A model generated the notes under the pieces. That model worked only from the letters and a program-made list of their open reading frames with translations, was not told where the DNA came from and ran no database searches. The translations under genes and the position numbers were made by a program. A stretch of 64,000 nucleotides of DNA from Malachius bipustulatus (Eukaryota; Arthropoda; Insecta; Coleoptera; Melyridae), in the NCBI GenBank assembly GCA_910589415.1, contig OU342630.1:62058186-62122185 (forward strand), given 5' to 3'. The stretch's first letter is position 1, and every line of letters begins with the position of its first letter. Below, piece after piece: positions 45,441 to 57,648 of this stretch.

Positions 45441-46552
45441 TATTACAGAACATGTGCATTAACGAAAAAGTGCCCTTGCTAGGTGATGCTTTGCAGTTAC
45501 TTTGTAAGGCAAATGTACAGCAAGACAAAAGACAATAATGATATGCTGAATGAAGGACACTGATTGTATAGTCCAATAAAGTCTAAAAAGTCATACGTAT
45601 CGATTAAGAATACACATCCTTTTGATAGTTCGATTTATTTTGTTTCATGTACGTGTTTTTATAGTAACCGTCCAGTTTGTCTAAACACTCCATCCCGCAT
45701 AAATAAGTATACGTCAACATTGGTTTTGAATGAGAATTAAATGCACAACACAGAGGATAGAATGTCATTACGTGAATAAATTTTATGTAGTTGTCAGTGG
45801 CTCTCAAACTGACGTAAGCGCTTCAATTCATTGTTTGAATGATTCCTTCAATAATTTACGCTCGTTCACAACTTGACAATTAACTGTTTGACATTTTCTG
45901 GTGAAATTAAAAATATTAATTCGGACGGTTAGTGTGACGTCACATCTGACTTTTTAAAGTTAATCCTACTATAAAACATTGTAAATAGATATTTCTTATA
46001 GTTAGGCTACATTTATAAATAGTAGGCTGTTATGTAGATAGTAGGTTGTAAGTAGTTATTTTTCATACAAGACTGTGAAATGACACTTTTGCACATGGAG
46101 AATGGAAATTTTTCCGAGCAAGCAAATCATTCGAGAATGCAAAAGTGGCATTTCACAGTGTCGTATCAAACGACATTTTTTCGAATACTGAACCTATCCG
46201 AAAGCTTAAAAAACACTAAGAATATGAATAGAAAATGTTGACGTTCTGTAACTTGCTGCATGTAATATTTTAATATTCACCATGACAAACAAGCTTTAGT
46301 AAACAATAAATGAAAAGACGTGTACACACGTACTAGTGTGCAAAAGTATTTTGCTCTCTAGTAGATGCAAATTTGACATTTTGATACTTCATAAGTATTA
46401 CGTAAAAGTGAAGTTTTAATGACAGTATTCGAAAATGAAAATAGATATTTTCTATACTTACATGCTAAATGTGTAAATAGTAAGTTGTAATTTTTTTATC
46501 ATTAGGCTAGATCTTTAAATTGGCTGTAATATGGTGGTTTCAAAGCGGTGAG
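45441..46552. other. Continuation of the Harbinger remnant locus, non-coding
   Basis: AT-rich DNA after the palindrome. A strong stem-loop lies at about 46073-46180: TGTGAAATGACACTTTTGCA pairs with TGCAAAAGTGGCATTTCACA. CGGTTAGTGTGACGTCAC at about 45926-45943 recurs inverted near 48242-48259, possibly termini of a decayed nested element. Confidence 0.45.
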
Positions 46553-46930
46553 TTTTTATATAGTTCGCGTCCGCTTCTCAAAATCCGTCTTTTCAGAAAC
46601 TAAGCATCGTACATCCTCAAGCAAAGCAAAAAAATTGCCCGAGGATGTACGACGCTTATATAGTTTCTGAGATATTCCCAGTGACCATATTAATTACTCA
46701 CCGGGTACTGGATGTTAACGCAAGGTGCAAATTAGAAGAAAATGTTCTTCCCTCAATTGGAGGAATTGTCCAGATGCCCCCCAGTAATTTTCTTCCATAT
46801 ATGGTAGATACTTTTTGAAATCGCTCGGGTAAATCTGGGCAAAAGGCAATTAGCCGCGCAACGCAACGCACTAGACCCCTACTTGACATGACGGATTTTC
46901 AAAAGGGGACTCGAACTATAATATAAAAGC
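46553..46930. mobile_element. Foldback MITE with internal hairpin
   Basis: Ends TATATAGTTCGCGTCC and GGGACTCGAACTATA are inverted, with AAAATCCGTC in both. An inner stem pairs AGAAACTAAGCATCGTACAT-type sequence at about 46598 with its complement near 46660. No functional coding. Confidence 0.65.
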
Positions 46931-47715
46931 CTGCTTTTCGTCCATTTGGGAGATTCAAGGCATTTTTGTCACCATCTCCGTAACTAAAATTGTGTTGACC
47001 AGAAATTTAATAATATTATTGTTTGTGTTTTCATTCTTATGTAATGGAATAAAGTTGTTATACCTTCGGGGTTTGCAGATACATATACATCATTTGGCGT
47101 TAAGAAAAAAACTCAAGTCATTGGTGATGAGATGTCATTAACTGTATACTTTATACCAAACATTTTATTAACTTAATTACCGCGGAGTAGCAATTTATTG
47201 AATAGTTCTTGTAACATAGTATGCATTGAAAAATATGAAATGTTTTTTTGTAAAATTTAAAGGGCTTTAGCTTACTGATCGTTAATAAATAAACAAACAT
47301 TTTGTTTATCAATAAATTAATTTCTCACTTGTCAAAAGCAAGTTATCCCTAAAATAAGGTTAGGCAACCCATAATATACAGTGTGTAAAAGTGTAAGTGG
47401 CAGTACATGGAGATCTTGGAAACGGCAAGATATACACGGTCGGTTAAATTAGAGAAAAGTTGCACAACTTAATGCTTAATGAGAATCTGAATTTTTTCTT
47501 TGAATATTTCCAGTCATTGCTGAAATATCCTCAAAAAACTGAAAAATCAAAATTTCTTATTTTACCCATATCTTTTTTATTATTGTAAATTAATTAATTA
47601 TTTTTTGTAGGCTTACATAAGTCGACAAAAGCTATCCACTTGGCATTACAAAAATTTTCAAAGCCGACTAGATCTCAGAGTTTTCATAGCCAACTTTTGT
47701 TTTTCTTATAGCCGC

Positions 47716-48020
47716 CATATTGGGTTTTTATGTCGTTCGGTATAAAATAAATCAAGGAAACCAAAAATTATTAACATTCGAAAAAATTAAATTTTCAAGA
47801 ATTGTGTTTTTTTGCGGAAAAAACAAAAAAAAATTCACCCAATTACATTATTATGAAGTCATATTATTTGCTGTATGGTTTTTTACTTTTCATAATTATG
47901 ATATTCGGTATGAAAAGTTTTTTTTTCGAAAAAGAATAAAATTTTTGATTTTTTTTTTAATGTTATTAATTTTGAGTTTCCTTGATTTATTTCATACCGA
48001 ACGACATAAAAAACCAATAT
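47716..48020. mobile_element. Foldback MITE, about 305 bp
   Basis: CCATATTGGGTTTTTATGTC and CGGTATAAAATAAATCAAGG at the left are inverted at the right end. The arms cover most of the element. Confidence 0.75.
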
Positions 48021-48412
48021 GCATTAAACTACCGCCAAACGGCTCGAACTCCATGGAAACCTAGAATATGATTTGGTTCAATTCAATTGATGGCGATCGC
48101 AGGCCAATGTATGAAAACAACCTCAATAAGTCAAACTTCAGGACCACGTGAACTTAAAACTTCAACTAAATCACGACAACTGACAACAATGGCCACGTGA
48201 ACGGTTTGTTTACTTGGAACCGTTTACGCTTAGCCCAACCTAGTGACGTCACACTAACGGCAGATAAGTAGTGAGCTACAAGACTTTAGTTATCCTGAGG
48301 CTTACCTCATCTAAGATTCTCTCACTGTACGAGCACTCGTAGTGACTCGTAGCAGCAACCAGCCGCCATGTTGATTCCCAGCGTAGACGACGTTTTCTTG
48401 AAGCGGAATCTC

Positions 48413-49391
48413 GCAGCTGTTTGTTTGTATTGTACTTAATTGATTTGTTGTCAATTGTCATGTAACTTCTCACTTGTACAGCCCACACGTCAGTATGTTG
48501 GTAGCTTTTCCTATTTTGGTCACTACTGCGCAATGACGTATGCGGCTCAGCGGCTCACATAAGTCATACGCATGGGCATGCTGGTGGCAAGCTTTGTTTA
48601 AATGATTAAATGTAAAATTTTAAATTTTATTGCTTTCTTCCTTCGTTGCATGTGTTTATCTCAATGCTAGACCTATATTATTATTATATTATGTGGTGAA
48701 TTCATGATACAATAATATGACATACAAGATATTGATACTATAGGCGGTCTTATTTTCGACAAATCGGCGCAACGACGTCAGCGGATCTCATTAGAGCAAT
48801 TTGTATTGATTTGTGCATGGGATGAACTCCGCTTTTGAAGGTTTTCTTCAAGTGTTTTATATTGTGTTCATTTAGCAAGGCATTTTGTATCACTTTAAGG
48901 ATCAAATAGGATGTAATACTCATGCAATGCAATGAGGGCAGAATAGGTATTGATATTGAAATGTGATCAAATATCCTGTCTCGTCGAACAAACTTGAAAT
49001 CTTGAAAAGGACTTTTGAAGCCTTACAAAATGAAATGATACACTGGCACAAAAAATCATCATCCATGCTGACAGATCAAATATTATTTTATTAATAAATA
49101 TTAAAACAGTAAAACTTTGAACTTAGAATGAATTTAAATAAAAAATAAATTTAATTTAGGTGAAAATAAAAGGCGAAATAAAGGTGAAATTTGAGGTTTT
49201 TGGGTATTTAGCAGAGAATTGGATAAAATATTTGCAGATCTGTATATATCAAGGGACAAATATCTTCAATCTTTATATTATTACGGAGGACCATAGGTAC
49301 TTTCAATACCGATTGATTTAAGCGGGTCGTCCGGGTGACGTAATTGCCGCCGCAAAGCTGATTGGTCGAAAGTTACCAGACAACCTTTCTA
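48413..49391. other. Non-coding DNA, no feature recognised
   Basis: Mixed AT-rich sequence. TGACGTCA-like and CACGTCA-like sites occur near 48240, 48770 and 49340, but I cannot link them to a promoter. Confidence 0.3.
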
Positions 49392-50242
49392 TCGGGTGAT
49401 CCACAAAATTTTTCATCAACTATATTTATAGTGCCTTGGATTGGAAGAGAGAGATGGCTATTGCAGTCATGTCTGAGCTCATTTTACTAAAATAATAATT
49501 CTGAAATAACTTTTGTAGTTCAAATTCTCATGTGCCATATTTAATTTCAATTCCTGTCAGTTTCATTAAAATATTAAAGACATTGCGAAAAACAATAATT
49601 TATGACTATAATTTAAGAACGTGATGAAATTACTGGTATGTTACTAAACACCTACCTTAATTGTCACTTTTTTATGATTCATGATATTTTTGACCACCAT
49701 TCTTAATTTTCTTTTTTCACCATTTTTGTTATTTTTTGTGCTTTGGAAGTGAAATTATAAAATGGTAAATGATATTGGAACATTCAAAAACCTTAAACTC
49801 GAACGGAAACGTCAAATTGAAATATTGTTTTATCCTCATTCAGAAAGACGGAATATTCTGAGTTTCTGAGATAACAACCATTTAGGGTACCTGTATTACC
49901 GACACTAAGGCTAGTAAGGGTCGGTGTCGGTAATACAGATACCCTACAATGGCTCGAGCTGTTCATCCTCCTTCAAATACAACCAATGCAAACTGCAATT
50001 TGTAAGAAACTCAGCACCACACGTACTCAGCAGATATCGTTACTGTTCCAGGTTAGTTTCTTTACTCTAACAAAGTTCATTATGCAAGTAGTCATGTTTT
50101 TGTTTATTGTTCTATGATTTGTAGATCATTGATTGGAGTATTTCACTTACACACCTACCAATTGTTTGTGTTTTATCTGGCAGACATGCTTCATTTTATT
50201 CAAGGCAATTGTAGTTGATGAAAAATTTTGTGGATCACACGA
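49392..50242. mobile_element. Mariner-like MITE, copy 2 (reference copy, 851 bp)
   Basis: Ends TCGGGTGATCCACAAAATTT and, inverted, TCGTGTGATCCAC are flanked by TA at 49390-49391 and 50243-50244. It includes GTGTCGGTAATACAG, also in copy 1. The internal region near 49870-49940 forms a hairpin around TACCGACAC and GTGTCGGTA. Confidence 0.85.
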
Positions 50243-50426
50243 TACTTTGAACACTTAAACTTGTCCAATGTCGCAATGACATTGTATTTTGTCACATGTG
50301 AGTACAACAAATAGGTAGTCATTTTAGTTAGCAGATTTCAGTACAATAGCACAGAAGAAGAAGACCAACAATATTTGTCAAGAAGGACAAATCAACAAGT
50401 TGCAGGAACAACAACCTTATTATACC

Positions 50427-50969
50427 CAGTGCTGCTAAGTGCTAACCCTACCGAAATTTGAACTTGTCTATTATCTACCGATGACAAGCTCAATCTACCG
50501 AAATTAACTTTTTAACATTTTTTTTTATAAAAAAAGTGAAATTTTTATGATTATTTGTATACAATAAGAATAAGCAAATATTTCAATGTAAATTAATTAT
50601 CTGATTAAAAATTATTATGCAATTACCTGATGTCTTGCAAATATGATGTAAGGTAATAATAGGAGTAGGAGGTAATTTTATATTTTATCAACAAAGGAAA
50701 TTAAGAATCCCATTTATTACTCACGTGGGAACTGCGCTCTATTTTACATTTTAGTAGCATTATGAAGAACAAAGAAATTTTAACACTTTCAGCTGCAGAG
50801 CGCAGTATTCAACTGCGCTGCGGTTATTTTCGGTGTGTTGATAATAAAGAGCCCGGATTTGAGTGTATTTAAAAAAAAATTATTTGTCCTACCGAAATTC
50901 CCGTCCAAATCTACCGTATGCGCATGTTAGGATTTATGTTTATGTGTTGGCAGCTTTTTGGCAGCACTG
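50427..50969. mobile_element. hAT-like MITE, 543 bp
   Basis: Termini CAGTGCTG and CAGCACTG are flanked by a perfect 8-bp duplication ATTATACC (50419-50426, 50970-50977). TACCGAAAT motifs repeat near both ends (50450, 50500, 50890, 50920). Eight-base duplications and CAG-type ends are hallmarks of hAT elements. Confidence 0.85.
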
Positions 50970-51178
50970 ATTATACCTAACCTTAAAATTTGAAAAATTT
51001 CTCTCACAGTACAGTTAGTTGGAGTTGACTCTTTTCTTTTCATTCAACAAAAAAATTTGGCTTTTTTCGAACAGCATAACACCAAGGCAATGAAAAATGA
51101 AAAGCCGATAAAGTCGTAGTGAATTAAGTAGTAAGTAGTGTAAGAATATCAAGAAGAACAACCGCCTCAAACCTAATC

Positions 51179-52192
51179 ATGGTTAGCAACAATAATTTGA
51201 ATAAACAATTTTTCAACACGATCCTGAGCCAGGCGTTCAGTCCCTGCGGCAACTATCTAGCCGTAGGAGACATCTACGGACGAGTGAGCGTATACCATTT
51301 ATCGAAAATCCTCGAGCCCGGGTCCAAGTCGATCAATAAAGATCATCGCGAACATTCCAGCAGGAGTCATTTCGTCGTCAAGGAAGACTTCCAGATCAAC
51401 AGTCTCCTCTCGACGCAGTCGTTCCTCGTCGTCGGAACGACTGGCGAAATAAACGGTTACCCCTGGAAGTCCCTGAAATCCAACAAGTCCGTAACGACGT
51501 CCTCCTGGACCATCGAGCTACCCTCAGGAAGAGACAACTTCAGCAAAGCGGACGTGAATTCATTGGCTTTCAATGAAGAGTCGGGCATGCTCTACGTGGG
51601 CTGTGGCGATAACCGTGTCTACGTGTACGACCTGGAAACGAGGCGGCTGCTGAGGACGCTGGACGAGCACAAGGACTACGTCCACCAAGTGGCCCTGTGG
51701 GGGAGCGGCGGCAGCTTGATTTCGGCGGGCGAAGACGGCCAGGCGATCATCTGGGACACGAGGTCGCGAAAGAGCGTCCAGAAAATCGAGCCGCATCTCA
51801 ACGACAAAGTGAGACGGGATGGTCTGGGCAAGTGGCTCGGTGCCGTCGACCTCATAGACGATTGGATAGTGTGCGGGGGAGGGCCGAGGCTTTCTTTGTG
51901 GCACTCGCGGTTTCTCAGCAATTCGATTGTTTTCCCGATTGAGGACGGCGGGATGCACGTCGCCAAATTTGTGAAGGACAAAGTGTTTGCCGGCGGACGG
52001 TCTTCGTATTTCTACCAGATGAACTTCAACGGGGAGGTGGTGACTGAAATTCCCACATCGGCCGTGACCACTTATTGTGCCGTGTACCGGGAAGAGCCGT
52101 GCAAGGCCCTGTGCATCGCCGGGTCCAGTCCATTTATCGACGTCTCCAGCACCGCCATCTATAGAGACTTGCAACTTCTTGTCGATTATTAA
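51179..52192 (+). CDS. thoc6: THO complex subunit 6 (THOC6)
   Basis: Single-exon frame of 337 codons. The protein is a WD40 beta-propeller with THOC6 landmarks: SQAFSPCGNYLAVGDIYGRV near residue 17, a repeat with VYDLETRRLLRTLDEHKDYVHQ near residue 147, SAGEDGQAIIWDTRS near residue 185 and WIVCGGGPRLSLWHSR near residue 237. In the known complex THOC6 dimerises THO cores and promotes co-transcriptional mRNA packaging and export through TREX in the nucleus. Length equals the family norm (about 340). GC content is well above the flanks. The Met follows a purine-rich context and is the first in frame. AATAAA at 52205 provides the 3' end. MITEs lie close on both sides, the nearest 209 bases upstream. 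Confidence 0.95.
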   Translation: MVSNNNLNKQFFNTILSQAFSPCGNYLAVGDIYGRVSVYHLSKILEPGSKSINKDHREHSSRSHFVVKEDFQINSLLSTQSFLVVGTTGEINGYPWKSLKSNKSVTTSSWTIELPSGRDNFSKADVNSLAFNEESGMLYVGCGDNRVYVYDLETRRLLRTLDEHKDYVHQVALWGSGGSLISAGEDGQAIIWDTRSRKSVQKIEPHLNDKVRRDGLGKWLGAVDLIDDWIVCGGGPRLSLWHSRFLSNSIVFPIEDGGMHVAKFVKDKVFAGGRSSYFYQMNFNGEVVTEIPTSAVTTYCAVYREEPCKALCIAGSSPFIDVSSTAIYRDLQLLVDY

Positions 52193-52204
52193 TTAATTAT
52201 TGTA

Positions 52205-52210
52205 AATAAA
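52205..52210 (+). terminator. Poly(A) signal of THOC6
   Basis: AATAAA 13 bases after the stop codon, followed by T-rich sequence. Confidence 0.65.
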
Positions 52211-52457
52211 TTTATTCTCAACAATCGAGTCTGTCGTTTGCCTCAAAAACAAGGGAGGGGTGTATTGTATTACAAAAAAAAAAGGTATTAGAATTAGAAC
52301 CCAAAAACAAGTTTCATCTGGTGACGGTACTTTTCTCCAAAATGCAATAGTAAAAACAGAGTGATTTTTTTGACCAATTTAAAAGGACTTGACTAGCAGT
52401 TGGATTAATTTGAAAACACTACTACTGTCAGATTATGACTTTCAAGTCAACCTAATA

Positions 52458-53216
52458 TCATGTGATCCACAAAGTTTTTCATCAACTAGTGCCTTGGAAG
52501 AGAGAGATAGCTATTGCAGTCAGTCATTGCACCTGAGCACACCTACCATAGAGATAGAATAGAGAGGAGCCGCTATGATCACCTAATAGTACATTAAAAA
52601 ACGGCATCAGTGGGTGGAGCTTATAGGAGTAACAATATGGCGACTCGACAGGGTCAGACTTAATTTTTATTTGCAAAATTTTCATAAATAAAAATGTTTC
52701 TCACATTTCATACATATTTTTAACACGTCTTCAGATGGATATTGCAGACCTTTTGTGTTTTTCAAGTCAATAAAAGAATATAAAATATCCGGCAAATAAT
52801 CATGGTCATTTTCAATTTTAGATTTTTAGTGTACTATGCAAGTAGGAACGGTCCTGTATATTGTTGATACTTACCTATGGAATGTTATTCCGGACGTTTT
52901 TTTTTATCAGTGCAGTCTCTACTACAGCAGGTACGAACTGCACAAGAAACCATCTTTGGCTTTTCAATTTAACACCAAAGATCTTAAAGACAGTCCTTAA
53001 ATCAAATGAGCGTTCACTTATGTCATAACATAAGTTTGACATAAAAGTGGTATCAATATGGTGGACCTGATCCCATTTGTGTCACGTCATGTCGTCTCCT
53101 CTCTATTCTATCTCTATGACACCTACCAATAATTTGCATTTTATCTGACAGACTGGGCAGACATGCTTCATTTTTTCCAAGGCACTAGTTGATGAAAAAT
53201 TTTGTGGATCACCCAA
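52458..53216. mobile_element. Mariner-like MITE, copy 3, interrupted by a hAT-like MITE
   Basis: Ends TCATGTGATCCACAAAGTTT and the inverted TTGGGTGATCCACAAAATTT lie between TA dinucleotides (52456-52457, 53217-53218). Without its insertion it is only about 180 bp, much shorter than copy 2. Confidence 0.8.
52547..53118. mobile_element. MITE with 23-bp perfect TIRs and 8-bp duplication (hAT-like)
   Basis: CATAGAGATAGAATAGAGAG plus GAG is perfectly inverted at the two ends. The target duplication ACACCTAC stands at 52539-52546 and 53119-53126. No coding capacity. Confidence 0.85.
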
Positions 53217-54411
53217 TAAATAATTATTATTTTGAATGTCATTCGTCCACAAGGGAATTTTGCCTCATATTTCAATCAATGTGATCCAGTTAGTACTGGT
53301 CGTTGTTTCTATTACAATACCTTCACTACAAAAAGGTGAAAGATCCAATGGATTATTGGTTTGTATTAGAGGGGCCATTATAAAATTAAATAATGTGAAT
53401 CATGAAAAGTGGCAAACTTGCATTTTTGTTGTCAATCACATCATGGACATCTTAGCTGAATCTAATAACACTCTTACAATTATACAGGGTGTTGAAAAAC
53501 TTGTGGAAAAAATCAACAACACACCATGATAACGATACAGTCTGAAGATGAAATTCCATCTTCATTTGTTTCCGCCAGATATTTGATAATTGGCTAGGAC
53601 GTTTAATGAAAATGCGTAAAGTCAAATCATTTATTTTTGAAGAAACTCAATACTAGTAAAAATTTTGAGTTAAAATTTTAAAAATTACCCTAAATAAAAG
53701 TTGGGATTTTATCTCTCCTTCAGAATGAGAATAATCATGGATGGCTAAACTTTAAGACATTTTTTACTGCTTGTATGATTTTGGGATTTATCATGATTTG
53801 CTTGAATTAGCTCCACTTAAAGCCCCATTTACTATATGATTTATCAGGTTTTGCCGAAATGTAACTACAGGAATCGGTAGGGCTCACCCAAATCTTCTAA
53901 CTAGAAATGATATGAAATACAAAAAACACAAATAGTGGATTTATCGGTTTTTGCATGACACCAACAAGTGTATTAGGATTTATGAGTCATTAGTAAGTTA
54001 AGGAGAGATGAGTCTGCTAACTAAATTGGGTCAAGAGAACATGCAACAGTTTATTATCGATACAGTAATAATACTAAAACTGATAACTATTGTAGTGCAT
54101 GATTCAGGGTTTGCCCGATTTAAATCGAGTGATTTTTTAATATATCATTAATATAATTAATGATTAAAATCAGAAATAATATTAAAAAGTACCTACTACT
54201 TGTATCTTGTATTACTTAAAACAATTTATATTTTTATAATAAATTTGTTTCAATTCTTTAATTCAATTTTATTATGTTTAATTTTACATGTAATGCAGCA
54301 AAAGCACAAAAAAAAGAGAAAGACGCAAAATTTATGGCATGGGGACCACTTATTAGCCCTAAGCAAACTATGAAGCTGAAACGTCTCACATATCATTGTG
54401 ATGGAGGGTAA
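53217..54411. other. Non-coding DNA with an orphan open frame and a repeat end
   Basis: An open frame of 97 codons (53236-53529, +) has mildly hydrophobic composition and no recognised domain. Its last codons run into a TACAGGGTGTTGAAAAACTT repeat terminus at 53483, related to the element at 4258-4702. It may be chance or a fragment. The rest is AT-rich and featureless. Confidence 0.35.
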
Positions 54412-56860
54412 ATGTTAAACGTTAAAGTAAATAATATTCTTAAAAAAAATTGTAGATTGCACAATTTTTCCAAGATTGCACAAGTTTCCAAAAAAAAAAC
54501 TAGGCCGGCTATCGATGGCGATGGGGGATCTTGTATAGATAATCTGTTTTTCAAGACAGATAAAACTAAACTAGATTCTTATACTGTAACCAACTCTGTT
54601 ACACATCATTATACTCTTATTATTATTAAAGTAAAAGAACAGATGTCTCTACGTAGTTTTCACGATGAATATCAGTTCATTAACTATAAACAGTTGGAAA
54701 AATCTGCTAGTCGAGTGGATTGGGGCAGTGTGTCTGCTGTGTCGGATCCCTCAGATGCCTGATAAATCTGATAAAAATTTGTATTGAAAGGTCTAAAATA
54801 AAAAAATTCAATAGGAAAAGAAAGAAAAGGTCTGTTTGGGTAACCAGTGCCATAGCAAAATCTTGTGAGACTAAAGAAAGCCTATATTTACAATGCAAAA
54901 AAGAACCAAATAATGAAGTACTGAAAAATATGTACAGAGAATATATTAAAATCTTAAACAAGGTAATTAATGCAGCTAAAATTAAATATGAACAATCAAT
55001 GGTGGAACAGAGAGCTGATAATCCTAAAAAACTATGGAAATATATAAACAACAAAATAAATAAAAACTAAAAAGAATATAAATAAAATGTCAGGGATTAG
55101 CTATGTTATAGAAAATGAATCGAAAATAACTGAGCCTAATGAGATAGCAAATAAAATGAATGAGCATTATGTAAATGTTGGTGTAACATTGAGCAAGAAA
55201 ATAGTAGTTCCAGTGGGGTAGTATTAGGATGCCACCTAGCAATCAAAAAACCATTTTTATACACGAGACCTCTGAAAATGAAATATTGCAAATTATAAAA
55301 GAATTAAAACCTAAAAATGAGGGAGTAGATGGAATAGATGCCAAAACTTTAAAAGTCATTTCTTTGTATATAGCTGGTCCACTTAGTTATATTATGAATT
55401 TATGTATTGAAAACTCCTATTGGTCTGAATGCCTCAAAAAGGCTGAAGTAGTTCCGGTGTATAAGAGTGGTAATAAATACGAAATAATTAATTATAGGCC
55501 AATCTCTCTTATCAACTTAGCTAAAATTTTTGAAAAAATTATACATTGTAACTAAACTTTATAAAAAAATGTAAAATGCTGTCCAAATGGCAATATGGAT
55601 TTATAAAGGGAGTGGGGGCAACGGATTCATTGCAGTATATTTCTGAAATGGTATATAAGTCATTGGATGCAAGTAAACCTATCTTGATCACTTTTCTGGA
55701 TCTGGCTAAAGCCTTTGATACAATAGACCATCAAATTCTAATAAAAAGGCTAGAGTATCTAGGACTCAGAGGTAAAGCACAGGAAATCATTACTAGTTAT
55801 TTAACTAACAGAAAACAAAATGTCAAAGTTAATAATGAACACAGTTCGGAAAGAAGTATATCTTGTGATGTACCTCAAGGTACAATCCTGGGACCTCTCT
55901 TGTTTTTGCTATGCATTGATGACTTATTAAATGAGTCCGTTGTGGCCTATGCTGATGATACAGCAGTTATATCAACTGCTGACACATGGCAAGAGGCTCA
56001 GTATAAGATGAATGAAAGGCTTTGTTATATTGCTGATTGGCTTGCTCTTTAAATTATCACTCAATATTGAAAAAACTGTATTTATGAGTTTAGGCAATTA
56101 TCGAGACAGTGTTCCGGTAAATTTAAATGTAAAAGTTTTCTATGAACTTGCTAAATTTATGAATGTACAAACGCTACTCATGATTTATTATGCTCTCTTC
56201 CATAGTTTAGCAACATACGGCATCATTGCATGGGGAGGTGCATACAGCAATAGCTTGCACCTTCTTCAAACAGCACAAAATAAAATATTAAAAATAGTAT
56301 ATAAAAATACTTTTGATAACAATAGGCAAGTACCCTCTGAATACAATCTTTTACATTTCAATCCTTGATATTTCATTACGATAGTCTAAAGAGTAAATTC
56401 ACAGAGTCAGATAGCATAACAAGGAAAAAAGAGCCTAAATATACCTAAACACTCAAAGACAGTCAGTACTAAAAGAAGTTATATTGAAGCTATGCAAACA
56501 TTTAATAAGTTACCAAATTCATTGAAGCAACTAGGTAGCAGTAAGAAGGCAATTAAAAGAAAATTATTGCAATGGTTTAAGACTGAATGTTGAAGGGGGG
56601 ATAATAGAATTAATGAAAGCTAACATGTGGGCCGTGAGGCAATTGTAATTGTAACTGTAATTAGTGTGGCGACTGTAACTATTAATTGGTTAGACATGTT
56701 AATTAGTCTAGTTTAATTTAGTTTATAAGTGTTATATTTTGGTTTGTTTTGTTTTTTTTTCTGTGCCAAACCGCGTGCAGGGATAAGTTTCCCTCTGCGG
56801 AGTTGTATACTAAATTTTCTGTAAATTGTATTTAACTTTTTGGCGAATAAATGAGTTAAA
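54412..56860 (+). pseudogene. Degenerate LINE (non-LTR retrotransposon)
   Basis: Broken pieces occur in order. An endonuclease end with GGSCIDNLFF lies near 54515. A basic linker (RKKRSVWVTSAIAKS) is at 54815. Reverse transcriptase motifs follow: NYRPISL at 55491, FLDLAKAFDTIDHQIL at 55693, PQGTILGPLLF at 55874 and catalytic YADDT at 55949. A C-terminal thumb-like piece ends at 56368. Frameshifts or stops at about 55070, 55220, 55555 and 56050 make it non-functional. The 3' region 56590-56860 carries AATAAA near 56846. The 5' end is truncated. The clade is not assigned. Confidence 0.88.
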
Positions 56861-57648
56861 TTTACTCCAACAAATAATGTTCTTATAGTTTTTTCATAGG
56901 ATTGATCACTGCAATTACAAAAAAAAAAATTAAATTGATTTTTTTGCTGAATTTAGTCGAAGCTTCCGTATTCATTAGTGATTTGGTAAAATATTGAATT
57001 GACACATTCCTAAAACCTTATATAAACCAGTACGAGACAGGCAAAACAAGAAAAAATACTGTTTTTTATTGTTTGCACTTGAAAATACTTAAAATAGATC
57101 ATATTACATTATTAGGAATTAAACAAATTTTTTTAATCAAAACTGTTGATTTTTTTATTTTTCTGAACCCTGTGCACGACATATAGATAATATAACAAAT
57201 GATAAGTTATCAATGACGGGTGTGGATAAAAATCAGTTCACATCAACTTAATTTGGTCTCTTAATCGCTCGACAAAAAATTCTCCCTCCCCAGTCTGTGC
57301 TTCACGTCATTCACAATAATATCGAAGCGGTGCCGTCTACAATTGCAGCAGCGCTAGTGCTATTATTATTATTATTATTATTATTATCATAATGGTACCT
57401 AACTGGATTTTATAATAAGAAAAAAAAACACTCTACATACAACAACGTACCTAACTAAATAGAAATACATAATTCGATTAGATATGTGATAACTAATTGA
57501 CCAAATAATCTTATCTAACAAGAAGTCATCATTTAAAATAATAATAAATATAACAACAAAGAACAAATCTTGCTAATAATACAAACAATAATAAAATCAA
57601 CAACAACAATGATATCGATATCACTCTCTGTCTGTCTCTCTCTCTACT
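56861..57648. other. Intergenic AT-rich DNA with an ATT microsatellite
   Basis: No gene recognised. (ATT)n at about 57361-57387. The last part is probably the 3' UTR of the minus-strand gene that ends at 57649. Confidence 0.4.

Larger units (their letters stand above)
42387..48412. mobile_element. Possible 6 kb DNA transposon bounded by 38-bp inverted repeats
   Basis: GAGATTCCGCTTCAAGAAAA and the following 18 bases (42387-42424) recur inverted at 48375-48412 with a single mismatch. The interval contains a PIF/Harbinger transposase remnant, which could belong to it, and later insertions. I do not see a clear target-site duplication, so its identity as one element is an inference. Confidence 0.5.

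Noticed and set aside
53236..53529. 97-codon plus-strand frame
   Set aside because: No family recognised, and its end runs into a repeat terminus; not enough to call a gene.
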